Assembly (NCBI RefSeq): GCF_009797935.1
Contig: NZ_VOLC01000013.1
Location: 1 to 64,000 of the forward strand
Direction: 5' to 3'
Origin: Lunatibacter salilacus
GTDB lineage: Bacteria > Bacteroidota > Bacteroidia > Cytophagales > Cyclobacteriaceae
Length of the DNA: 64,000 nucleotides
Positions within the stretch are counted from its first letter, which is position 1, and each line of letters begins with the position of its first letter. Made by a program: the position numbers and the translations under genes. Below, piece after piece: positions 45,019 through 53,223 of this stretch. The notes beneath the pieces are model-generated. The model saw nothing but the letters and a program-made list of their open reading frames with translations, had not been told where the DNA came from and did not search any database.

Positions 45019-48000
45019 TTAGTTTGAAATGATCAGACGCTGAACCGCATAGAATCTTACGGAGCGGAGTTCAACCAGATAAATACCGGCAGCATATCTC
45101 CGCAAGTCGACAGATGCATCAGCCGCATGGACATAGTCGATTTCTGTCTGCTTCCTGCCTGTGCCATCATAGATTGTTAGTTGATAGGTCTGCCCCAATA
45201 ATAATCCCTGTATGGAAAACTTATTGGATGCGGGATTGGGGTACAACTGGATCGTTCCCTTTTCAAATGACACATCTTCATGCGATGTAAGGGCAACCGG
45301 GTCGGAAGTACTGCTACAGGTTCCTACAGTAACTATTACCGTATATGCTCCCCCTGCTGATAGTTCCAACAACTCCTGAGTTGCCCCCGGTATGTCTACA
45401 CCGTCTTTTTGCCACTGAAAGCTGCTTCCCGAAGGTGCTCCAACTGCCTTTAGGCTAAGTTCAGGGGAAATTTCTGTCCCGTCAATATCTATCGTAGGTT
45501 GGGGAGGATTGGTACAGAAACTGGTTTCAACCACTGCTGCAGCAAGGTGGTTATCCCCTCCCGGCTGACTTGCCCGAACGGTTACCGTACCTGCTCCAGT
45601 TAGCGTTAATGTATTTCCCGAAACGGTTGCAGGACCACTTACCACGGTGTAGGTTATAGGTAACCCCGCAGTTGAAGTAGCCATTAAAGTCACCGCAGGT
45701 CCTCCAAAAGTTTGGGAAGCAATGGCAGGGAAGGTAATAGATTGAACAGCCTTATTCACCGTCATTGTGCGGTCAACATTTGCAGCTGCCAAGTAATTGG
45801 CATTTCCAGTTTGGCTTGCCCTGACTACGATCTGACCCGCTCCGTTAATAGTAAGCTTATTACCAGTGACAGAGCCAGGCCCGGATACAACTGTAAACGA
45901 AACCGGTAATCCGGCACTACTAGTTGCAGTCAAATCAAACGGCGGATCACCGAATGTTTTCGCCGCCAAAGCTGCAAAGGTAACCGTCTGTGCTGCTTTG
46001 TTGACAGTCACGGTCCTATTTTGTGTTGCGGAGTTATAGTTGTTATTCCCGGCTTGAGTCGCTCTAATGACAATTGATCCAGCTCCTGTAATGGTAACGT
46101 TACTTCCTGCCAAGGTCCCTGGGCCGCTAACAATACTAAATGTAACTGGTAGGTTGGAACTGGCGGTCGCTGTCAAACCAAATGGGACATCCAAAAAGGT
46201 TTTTGCAGGAATTGCTGCGAAATCAATTGTTTGGTTTGCTTTGTTGACTGTAACTGTTCTTTCTTGGGATGCGGCATTGTAATTATTGTTACCTTGTTGC
46301 GTAGCCAATATGGTAAGTATACCCGCACCACTAATAGTTATTCGGTTTCCACTCAAGGTGCCCGGTCCACTCACTAGGGTGAATACGACTGGAAGACTGG
46401 AACTACTTGAAGCAACCAAGTCAAACGGGGGGTTCCCAAATGTTTTGGCTGGGATTGCGGCAAAGTTGATGGTTTGGTTGGCCTTGCTGACTACAAAGCT
46501 TTTTTCCACTGGGACGGCAGGTTCATATTCATTATTCCCTACTTGTTCCGCTTTGACTACCACGGTTCCGGCACCAGTGATGGTCAGCCTATTCCCAGAA
46601 ACGGTGGCAGGACCGCTAACAATCGAATAAGCAATGGGAAGGCCAGAATCAGTAGTCGCTGTTAAATCAAATGCGGCGTCACCGAAGGTTTTTGCGGATA
46701 TATTGGGGAACTCAATTGTTTGAATGGATCTGCTTGTTGCAGACATCTCCACATCATCTATGAAAATGCCTGCCCTTGTTGTAGTAGAATTACTGCCGAA
46801 GCTTCCATTGTCATATTGTTGAAATCGCAAAACAGATTTTTCGGTAAGCGTTAGATTTTTATCCGCAGCCAGTGTGGATATATCAAGTTCTAACTGATGC
46901 CAGCTTATTTGCCTGCTTGTGAAATTGAAATCATAAATCTTTTGAAATTTTATCCCCCCGTCATTACTTAAATATATTCCATCTTGAGGATGAAGTTTTT
47001 CATAATTGCTATATACCCAAAATTTTAAAATTACATTTTCCGCGTTTTTGAGGTTCAATTTTAAATCCGCAGCAGTAGTACCCAAAACCCCACCTGCTCT
47101 TTTGCCCAAAAACAATCCACGCTGACCGGACCTATTGGCATTCCTGCCGCCAATAACATTTGATACGCCAACCCCACCTTCGAGTCGAACGGTAGAAAGC
47201 TGATTAACTATACCCGTAGAAAATTCAGTCGATGGTGTAATATAGGGAAAAGTAGGATTCGCATAGTGCCAACCTGCGGGTAATTGTTCACTAGACTCAA
47301 ATCCTTCGGAGTATGGGAAAGTAGAAATATAAGTTTGATTTGGCACTCTCACTTCCACGTCATCTATGAATATGCCATCCCTTGTACTAACCGCATTTCC
47401 TGCGAATGAATAGTCATCGTACTGTTGAAATCGTATAATAAACGTAGATGAAAGTGTTAATCCATATTGGCTTGCAAGTCTGTCGATGTCTAACGGAGGC
47501 AGTTGACTCCAAGTTAAATTGCTCCAATTATCTCCCTCGAAGTCCATCACTTTGGTAAATGATTCCCCGGCATTATCACTAAAATAAATTCCATCTAGGG
47601 GATGTGTATTTTCATAATAGTTATTCATCCAAAATGACAATTCAACATCTGGCGTATTGCTTAAATCCAGATGAAGATCAACTGCGACTGCACCAAATTC
47701 CCCACCAACGCTTTTACCCAAAATCAAACCATTCTGTCCATTCAGAAATGCATTTTGTCCTGAGATGGTGGAGCCAACTGCTCCAATTCCTTCCAATCTC
47801 ACGGTAGAAGCCCCACTTATCAGTCCTGTGGAATTGGAAATAACTGGATTGATATAGGGAAACGTTGGATTTGCCTGCTTCCATCCTTTTGGTAATTCAA
47901 TACTTCCTTCAAATCCTGTGGAATAAGGAAATGTGGAAATATAGGTTTGATCTGGTGCTTTTATCTCAACATCATCAATAAAAATTCCATCCCGTGTATT

Positions 48001-49767
48001 CGATGAATTTCCGCCAAATGAATAATCATCGTACTGTTGAAACCTTATAATGAATGTTGATGTGAGTGCTAATCCATGATGGCTTGCCAATCTGTCAATA
48101 TCTATAGGTGGCAATTTGCCCCAGCTTACATTTGCCCAGTTATTTCCATCAAAGTCCATTACTTTTTTGAATGTCACCCCTGCGTTGTCACTAAAGTAAA
48201 TCCCATCAAGAGGATGGGTATTCTCATAATAATTATTCATCCAAAAAGACATTTCGACATCGGGAGTATCACTTAGATCTAGATGGAGATCAACAGCCAC
48301 CGCCCCAAATTCACCGCCAACTCTTTTGCCTAAAATCAATCCGTTCTGTCCATTTAAAAATGCATTTCGTTCCGAAATAGTTGAACCAATTTCTGCAACC
48401 CCTTCCAGTCGGACAGTAGAGGCCCCACTAAGCAACGCAGTAGAATTGTCAATTACTGGATTGATATACGGAAATGTGGGATTTGCCTGCTTCCAACCTG
48501 CTGGGAAATCCAGGCTGTCTTCAAACCCTGTAATATATGGGAAAGTTGAAATATAGGTTTGATCAGGCACCCTCACTTCCACGTCATCGATAAAAATTCC
48601 ATCCCTCGTATTTGTTGAGGTTCCTCCAAATGAATAATTATCGTATTGTTGGAACCTTACAATGAAAGTTGATGAAAGTGCCAGTCCATAATGTTTGGCT
48701 AATTTATCAATATCCAATGGTGGCAATTTACCCCAGCCAATTGCCCATTTATCCCCGTCAAAATCCATCACTTTGGTGAATGTAGATCCAGCATCATCAC
48801 TAAAGTAAATTCCATCGAGGGGATGTGTATTTTCATAAAAATTGTTCATCCAAAAAGACAATTCGATGTCGGGGGTATTGCTTAAATTCAAATGAAGGTC
48901 CACGGCTACCGCTCCAAATTGACCAGGAACCCTTTTGCCCAAAATCAATCCATTTTGGCCATTTCGGAATGCGTTTCGCCCTGATATAGTGGAGCCTACT
49001 TCCGCAACCCCCTCTAATCTTACAGTAGAGGCTTCATTTATCAATCCAGTGGAGCTACCTACAGAAGGATCAATATATGGAAAAGTAGGATTAGCTTGTT
49101 TCCAGCCCTCCGGAAATTCAAAGCTTCCCTCAAAACCAGTACTATAGGGAAAAATAGAAATGTAAGTTTTATTAGGAACCCTTACTACGATATCATCTAT
49201 CAAAATACCATCTCTTACATTAGATGAACCACCTCCAAAAGAATAAATGCCATGTTGTTGAAATCTAATAATAAAATTTGGTGTCAAGTTTAGTCCATAA
49301 TGCTTAGCAAGTTTGCCAATGTCCAGTGGAGGCAATTTACCATAAACATTTGCCGCCCAGTTGCTTCCATCAAAATTCATCACTTTGATAAAAGTCGACC
49401 CATTGTTGTCACTTAAATAAATCCCATCTTGAGGATGCGTTGCATCATAGTAATTATTCATGAAAAATTCCATCTCTACCTCGGAATAGGCACTTAAATC
49501 TAATTTTAGATCCAGTCTATTTGTAATCGCTCCACCAGCTGAACTGGTCTTTCCCATGGCTACCCCATAAGTACCACGATAAAAAGCATTTCGGTTTTGG
49601 ATCTGGTTGTAGACCCCTACCACAGCGTTGTCCGCACCCGGAATTGCCGTCCACTCCGGCTTCAATGCGCCGCTTTCAAAATCATCCTGAAATATTATTT
49701 GGGCGTTCAAAGACAATGAACATGCCAGTATCAGGATTAAGGGAAGGAAGTAAATTTTCAGATTCAT
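45019..49767 (-). CDS. Giant T9SS-secreted repeat protein (five jelly-roll-like repeats, five MBG-type repeats, type A sorting tail)
   Basis: 1582 residues. Signal peptide ends S-L-N-A-Q (about 22). Next is a first unit at about 23-199, then four units of about 204 residues beginning near 199, 402, 605 and 809 (each starts T-Y-I-S-x-F-P-Y and holds D-G-I-Y-x-S-D and I-I/V-R-F-Q-Q). Five repeats of about 80 residues follow, from near 1016 to 1410 (A-K-T-F-G-D-x-x-F-D-L-x-A-T-S), of the bacterial MBG/Ig-like type. Then an Ig-like domain (W-Q-K-D-G-V-D-I-P-G-A) and the type A T9SS sorting domain (L-Y-P-N-P-A ... Y-L-V-E-L) close the protein. It should be exported by type IX secretion and anchored to the cell surface, probably as an adhesin or stalk protein. 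Confidence 0.92.
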   Translation of the reverse strand: MNLKIYFLPLILILACSLSLNAQIIFQDDFESGALKPEWTAIPGADNAVVGVYNQIQNRNAFYRGTYGVAMGKTSSAGGAITNRLDLKLDLSAYSEVEMEFFMNNYYDATHPQDGIYLSDNNGSTFIKVMNFDGSNWAANVYGKLPPLDIGKLAKHYGLNLTPNFIIRFQQHGIYSFGGGSSNVRDGILIDDIVVRVPNKTYISIFPYSTGFEGSFEFPEGWKQANPTFPYIDPSVGSSTGLINEASTVRLEGVAEVGSTISGRNAFRNGQNGLILGKRVPGQFGAVAVDLHLNLSNTPDIELSFWMNNFYENTHPLDGIYFSDDAGSTFTKVMDFDGDKWAIGWGKLPPLDIDKLAKHYGLALSSTFIVRFQQYDNYSFGGTSTNTRDGIFIDDVEVRVPDQTYISTFPYITGFEDSLDFPAGWKQANPTFPYINPVIDNSTALLSGASTVRLEGVAEIGSTISERNAFLNGQNGLILGKRVGGEFGAVAVDLHLDLSDTPDVEMSFWMNNYYENTHPLDGIYFSDNAGVTFKKVMDFDGNNWANVSWGKLPPIDIDRLASHHGLALTSTFIIRFQQYDDYSFGGNSSNTRDGIFIDDVEIKAPDQTYISTFPYSTGFEGSIELPKGWKQANPTFPYINPVISNSTGLISGASTVRLEGIGAVGSTISGQNAFLNGQNGLILGKSVGGEFGAVAVDLHLDLSNTPDVELSFWMNNYYENTHPLDGIYFSDNAGESFTKVMDFEGDNWSNLTWSQLPPLDIDRLASQYGLTLSSTFIIRFQQYDDYSFAGNAVSTRDGIFIDDVEVRVPNQTYISTFPYSEGFESSEQLPAGWHYANPTFPYITPSTEFSTGIVNQLSTVRLEGGVGVSNVIGGRNANRSGQRGLFLGKRAGGVLGTTAADLKLNLKNAENVILKFWVYSNYEKLHPQDGIYLSNDGGIKFQKIYDFNFTSRQISWHQLELDISTLAADKNLTLTEKSVLRFQQYDNGSFGSNSTTTRAGIFIDDVEMSATSRSIQTIEFPNISAKTFGDAAFDLTATTDSGLPIAYSIVSGPATVSGNRLTITGAGTVVVKAEQVGNNEYEPAVPVEKSFVVSKANQTINFAAIPAKTFGNPPFDLVASSSSSLPVVFTLVSGPGTLSGNRITISGAGILTILATQQGNNNYNAASQERTVTVNKANQTIDFAAIPAKTFLDVPFGLTATASSNLPVTFSIVSGPGTLAGSNVTITGAGSIVIRATQAGNNNYNSATQNRTVTVNKAAQTVTFAALAAKTFGDPPFDLTATSSAGLPVSFTVVSGPGSVTGNKLTINGAGQIVVRASQTGNANYLAAANVDRTMTVNKAVQSITFPAIASQTFGGPAVTLMATSTAGLPITYTVVSGPATVSGNTLTLTGAGTVTVRASQPGGDNHLAAAVVETSFCTNPPQPTIDIDGTEISPELSLKAVGAPSGSSFQWQKDGVDIPGATQELLELSAGGAYTVIVTVGTCSSTSDPVALTSHEDVSFEKGTIQLYPNPASNKFSIQGLLLGQTYQLTIYDGTGRKQTEIDYVHAADASVDLRRYAAGIYLVELRSVRFYAVQRLIISN
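45530..46730 (-). repeat. Five tandem MBG-type repeat units inside the giant T9SS protein
   Basis: Units of about 240 bases begin near 46720, 46480, 46240, 45985 and 45740 (minus strand). Each encodes Q-T-I-x-F-x-x-I-x-A-K-T-F-G-D and T-I-S/T-G-A-G. The DNA copies differ more than the protein copies. Confidence 0.85.
46735..49700 (-). repeat. Five long repeats of about 610 bases inside the giant T9SS protein
   Basis: Three central units (about 47330-49160) are very alike in DNA, with long shared stretches such as the codons for D-G-I-F-I-D-D-V-E. The outer two have drifted. Such homology can drive copy-number change by recombination. Confidence 0.85.
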
Positions 49768-50386
49768 AGTAGCTTGGTTGATATTGCAACCAATTCTACT
49801 ATTATAAAATAATATCTATAGCTAAAACTTCGTGAATCGCCCATATAATTTCGTGAACCTTTCAGTTACTGGAATAAAGTAAATTGACGAAAGGTCACGA
49901 ACTGATTCTTGTATGGTTAAAAAATGAGTTTTAATGCAAAAAGGAGTAATTTGAAAATAAAAAAATCAATTATTGTTTTCCAAGTTACTTCAACGCCGAT
50001 TGATATAACGATATATTTAAAATTAGATGAACCAGAAAATGCACTTCCCTATCTATGGGAAGGTTATAGCTTACATCTATCAATACAAGAACCTTTGGGG
50101 TTGGCAATCTCTTACAACAATTTGTCGGATTATAACATTCGGAAAAAAACTTTCCCACTTGCTAGGGCATATCTTGGATTCAAGCAATCAACTTAGTGCC
50201 CCCTTGGGCAAATGTTATGGCCCGATTGATCCCTTCCTACACCGGTTCGTGAACGCTCAAAAGTACCCCACCTGATTCAAGCGTGGAGAGGTAAATAAGA
50301 TATTCAAATTTAACATGCCCCCCTCCCCTCTTGCTTTCCCAATCCCTTTTTCCGAACTTTAACGAAACTAACCAAACCCTTACCTT
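49768..50386. other. Intergenic region with a TPR-gene remnant
   Basis: About 620 bases. A frame at 49924-50196 contains A-L-P-Y-L-W-E-G-Y and L-G-L-A-I-S-Y-N-N-L-S-D-Y near its middle, which looks like one to two tetratricopeptide repeats, but the ends have no family features. I read it as the remnant of a larger TPR protein. The words TTCGTGAA and GTTCGTGAACG recur at about 49832, 49849 and 50242. The promoter of the DinB gene must lie after 50280. Confidence 0.45.
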
Positions 50387-50917
50387 ATGAAAACAATCAC
50401 ATCATTCACAAGCTGCGTCGTCTTTGCTATGCTGACCCTATTTGCAGCAACCACAAGCCAAGCGCAAATCACCATGGACGAATTTATGTCCAAGTGGGAA
50501 AACAGCAGGGAATTTACCCTGGAAACATTGGACAAAATGCCCGCTAACCTTCTGGACTATAAACCGCATGATTCGGCCATGAGTTTTAAAGAGCAAATTA
50601 CCCATGTTGCGGGAAGTATTGCCGGACTTTCCAAGGGATTTCTTGAAGGAGGAGACATGGATTTTGACCCGCAGGCAAAACCCCAGACCAAAGCCGAATT
50701 GAAGAAGTTTATCGAGCAGTGTTATGACTATGGAAAGAAAACAATTTCCTCTCTGTCAGAAGCACAATTGGGTGAAGAAATTGATTCCTTTGCCGGAAAA
50801 GTCACCCGCAGGCAAATGGTTGGCTTGATAGATGATCACGCGACACACCATAGAGGCGCTGCAGTGGCTTATATACGGGCTAATGGTATAGATCCTCCGG
50901 CATTTAGAGGCTTGTAA
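50387..50917 (+). CDS. Exported DinB-family protein
   Basis: 176 residues with a signal peptide ending T-S-Q-A-Q (about 27). DinB His are in E-Q-I-T-H-V-A-G and D-D-H-A-T-H-H-R-G-A. It shares its domain plan with the exported protein at 30677. Isolated gene with its own terminator at 50981. Confidence 0.9.
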   Translation: MKTITSFTSCVVFAMLTLFAATTSQAQITMDEFMSKWENSREFTLETLDKMPANLLDYKPHDSAMSFKEQITHVAGSIAGLSKGFLEGGDMDFDPQAKPQTKAELKKFIEQCYDYGKKTISSLSEAQLGEEIDSFAGKVTRRQMVGLIDDHATHHRGAAVAYIRANGIDPPAFRGL

Positions 50918-50980
50918 AATTACTTATAAGAAAGAAGCGATGGAATTTACCGCTTTGAATAAACAATCGAATTGAAATCA

Positions 50981-51010
50981 ATAGACCGGCCTTCCAGCCG
51001 GTCTATTTTT
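50981..51010 (+). terminator. Rho-independent terminator after the exported DinB gene
   Basis: ATAGACCGGC (50981-50990), loop CTTCCA, GCCGGTCTAT (50997-51006), then TTTTT. The stem is perfect. Confidence 0.92.
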
Positions 51011-51057
51011 ATATTTTCTCTTTTGGCAAAGGCACTATTGCCGTACACCTTTTCGGC

Positions 51058-52386
51058 TTATTTCGCTCCCATTTCCAAGTAATCCACCGCCAAATGACTC
51101 AATGCTTTTACCCCCAAAACAAAACCACTTTCATCCAAATAGAAATCAGGAGTATGGTGGGAAGGCGCTTTCAATGGGTCGCCGTCGGCAGGCATTCCTC
51201 CTAGGAAGATAAACAAGCCGGGCTTAGCTTTTTGATAAAAACTAAAATCTTCCGCCCCGGTAATCAGTTCATGCTCCAGCAAATTCTCCGGACCTGTTGT
51301 CTCCATTAATGTGGGAAGCATCAACTCGGTAAGTGAAGGGTCGTTATAAGTCACCGGATACATCTTGCGGATATTTACTTCCGCTTTGGCTCCGGCGCTT
51401 TCCGCTATATGCCCCGCTACCTCCGCTATACGCCGGTGTACCAGATCTTGCTGTGATTCACTATAAGTCCGAATGGTTCCTATCATCTCAACTGTTTCTG
51501 GAATAATATTATGCCTGACACCACCATGAATGGATCCTACTGTGATAATGGCAGGAATTTCGGTGATATTCACATTTCTACTGACGATCGTTTGCAATCC
51601 CATTACAATCTGGGAAGCAGTTACAATGGGATCCACAGACGACCAAGGGTAAGCTCCATGCGCTTGCTTCCCATTTATCTTAATTTCCAAATTATCCACT
51701 GCGGCCATTGCGGGTCCTGATTTAAATTTCACCTTGCCTACCGGAGTTTGGGAGTTAATATGCAAACCAAAAATGGCATCTACATCATCCATTACTCCTT
51801 CCTCCACCATCTGTTTGGCACCCCAAGTATCGAGCCCATCCATTCCTTCCTCTGCGGGTTGGAAGATAAACTTAACAGTGCCCTGCAGATCCTTTTGCAT
51901 GCCAGCCAAAATTTCCGCAACGCCCATCAAAATAGCCACATGTGAATCATGCCCGCAGGCATGGGAAACACCCACTTCCTGTCCATTATAGGTAGCTGTT
52001 TTGGTGGACTTGAAGGGCACATCGGCACGTTCCGGCACCGGAAGCGCATCCATATCCGCCCGTAAGGCAACAGTAGGTCCGGGTTTACCACCTTTCAATA
52101 CTCCCACCACCCCAGTCACCGCCACCTCATCCGTAACATCCATTCCCAATTGCTTTAGGTGGGCAGCAATAATTCCCGCCGTCCGGGTTTCTTGGTTTCC
52201 AAGTTCAGGATGCTCATGAAAATCCCGCCGCCAGGCAATTACTTTGGATTCCAAATCCTCGGCTTGTTGACTTATCGTTGGCTTTAGCTGACTCTGAGCA
52301 AGGGTAGGCGCAATGGGAAAGAGTACGCCGTTACCTAATACAAGCAATGTTAATCGAAGGAAATACGTATGAATAGTAGAAGCCAT
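51058..52386 (-). CDS. M20-family amidohydrolase, exported
   Basis: 442 residues. A signal peptide ends P-T-L-A-Q (about 31). M20D marks: H-E-H-P-E-L-G-N-Q-E-T, A-L-R-A-D-M-D-A-L-P-V, S-H-A-C-G-H-D-S-H-V-A, F-Q-P-A-E-E-G and the final H-H-T-P-D-F. The Cys in A-C-G-H-D is a metal ligand typical of IAA-amino-acid/hippurate hydrolase relatives. It should hydrolyse an N-acyl amino acid in the periplasm. Confidence 0.92.
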   Translation of the reverse strand: MASTIHTYFLRLTLLVLGNGVLFPIAPTLAQSQLKPTISQQAEDLESKVIAWRRDFHEHPELGNQETRTAGIIAAHLKQLGMDVTDEVAVTGVVGVLKGGKPGPTVALRADMDALPVPERADVPFKSTKTATYNGQEVGVSHACGHDSHVAILMGVAEILAGMQKDLQGTVKFIFQPAEEGMDGLDTWGAKQMVEEGVMDDVDAIFGLHINSQTPVGKVKFKSGPAMAAVDNLEIKINGKQAHGAYPWSSVDPIVTASQIVMGLQTIVSRNVNITEIPAIITVGSIHGGVRHNIIPETVEMIGTIRTYSESQQDLVHRRIAEVAGHIAESAGAKAEVNIRKMYPVTYNDPSLTELMLPTLMETTGPENLLEHELITGAEDFSFYQKAKPGLFIFLGGMPADGDPLKAPSHHTPDFYLDESGFVLGVKALSHLAVDYLEMGAK

Positions 52387-52504
52387 ATCAAGTAGGTTTT
52401 ATAAAGGATGAAATATAACCAGGAAAACCTATATTCCCAGCAACATTTCAAGATTAAAAAAGGATGTTATTATCTTTTATTTATTATCTTTGGTGGCAGT
52501 AAAT

Positions 52505-52957
52505 ATGAATAAAAACACATTGCCGACAAATAGAAAGACATCAGAGATCTTATGGTTACTTGGATTTGCTTGCTTATTCTTTAGCTGTGAGAAGGCAGAG
52601 GAAAATGCTTTAGCCCAAGAAAAACGCTCAAGAGTCCAAGACTATATCCGCCCAATCCCAGGAGAGGATGAAGAAATAGCGGAAGACCAAATCAAACTTG
52701 GGGAAGTTCTAATTGCCTACTCGGACTGCTATGACTGCCATACCCGGGAAAACAGGGCCAAGGGACCATCCTTTCAGGATATTTCCAAACGATACCCCAT
52801 ACGACAGGTGTATATAGACCTTTTGGCCCGAAAGGTTATCAGCGGTGGTACCGGTTCTTGGGGATATCCGATTATGAATCCCCATCCCAATGTTACTTTC
52901 GAAGACGCACAAACGATGGTTACTTTCATCCTATCTCTAAAGCATCAAAAAAATTAA
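52505..52957 (+). CDS. Cytochrome c-type lipoprotein
   Basis: 150 residues from the ATG at 52505; a TTG 15 bases earlier is possible. Signal peptide with lipid Cys 28 (L-F-F-S-C). Haem site C-Y-D-C-H (75-79); the Met ligand is likely in Y-P-I-M-N-P. The single class I cytochrome c domain would sit on the periplasmic or outer side of a membrane and pass electrons to an unknown partner. No oxidase genes lie near. It diverges from the M20 hydrolase gene. Confidence 0.88.
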   Translation: MNKNTLPTNRKTSEILWLLGFACLFFSCEKAEENALAQEKRSRVQDYIRPIPGEDEEIAEDQIKLGEVLIAYSDCYDCHTRENRAKGPSFQDISKRYPIRQVYIDLLARKVISGGTGSWGYPIMNPHPNVTFEDAQTMVTFILSLKHQKN

Positions 52958-53223
52958 AAATGGCCCGATGATTGCCGACGCTTTTTTAAGTTGAGAAGTC
53001 CAAAAATAATTTTCACAACTACCCAGACCTTTTTTATCGGATTGACCCAAAAAGGAGGGTATAGAAACGATGGGGAAACCAGAATAAACTGGACAATCGT
53101 CAACAATATCGATTTAGGGTTGAATTTTTTATAACAACTTCGACAATCAACCTCCAATATTTATGGACTCCACAAGTGATTATGGACTGGTGCTCACAGT
53201 TGGTTATGCCTTTTAAAGAAAAA

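Noticed and set aside
49924-50196. 90-residue frame as an intact gene
   Set aside because: Only its middle resembles TPR repeats; the ends have no family features and it has no clear start context. Treated as a remnant.
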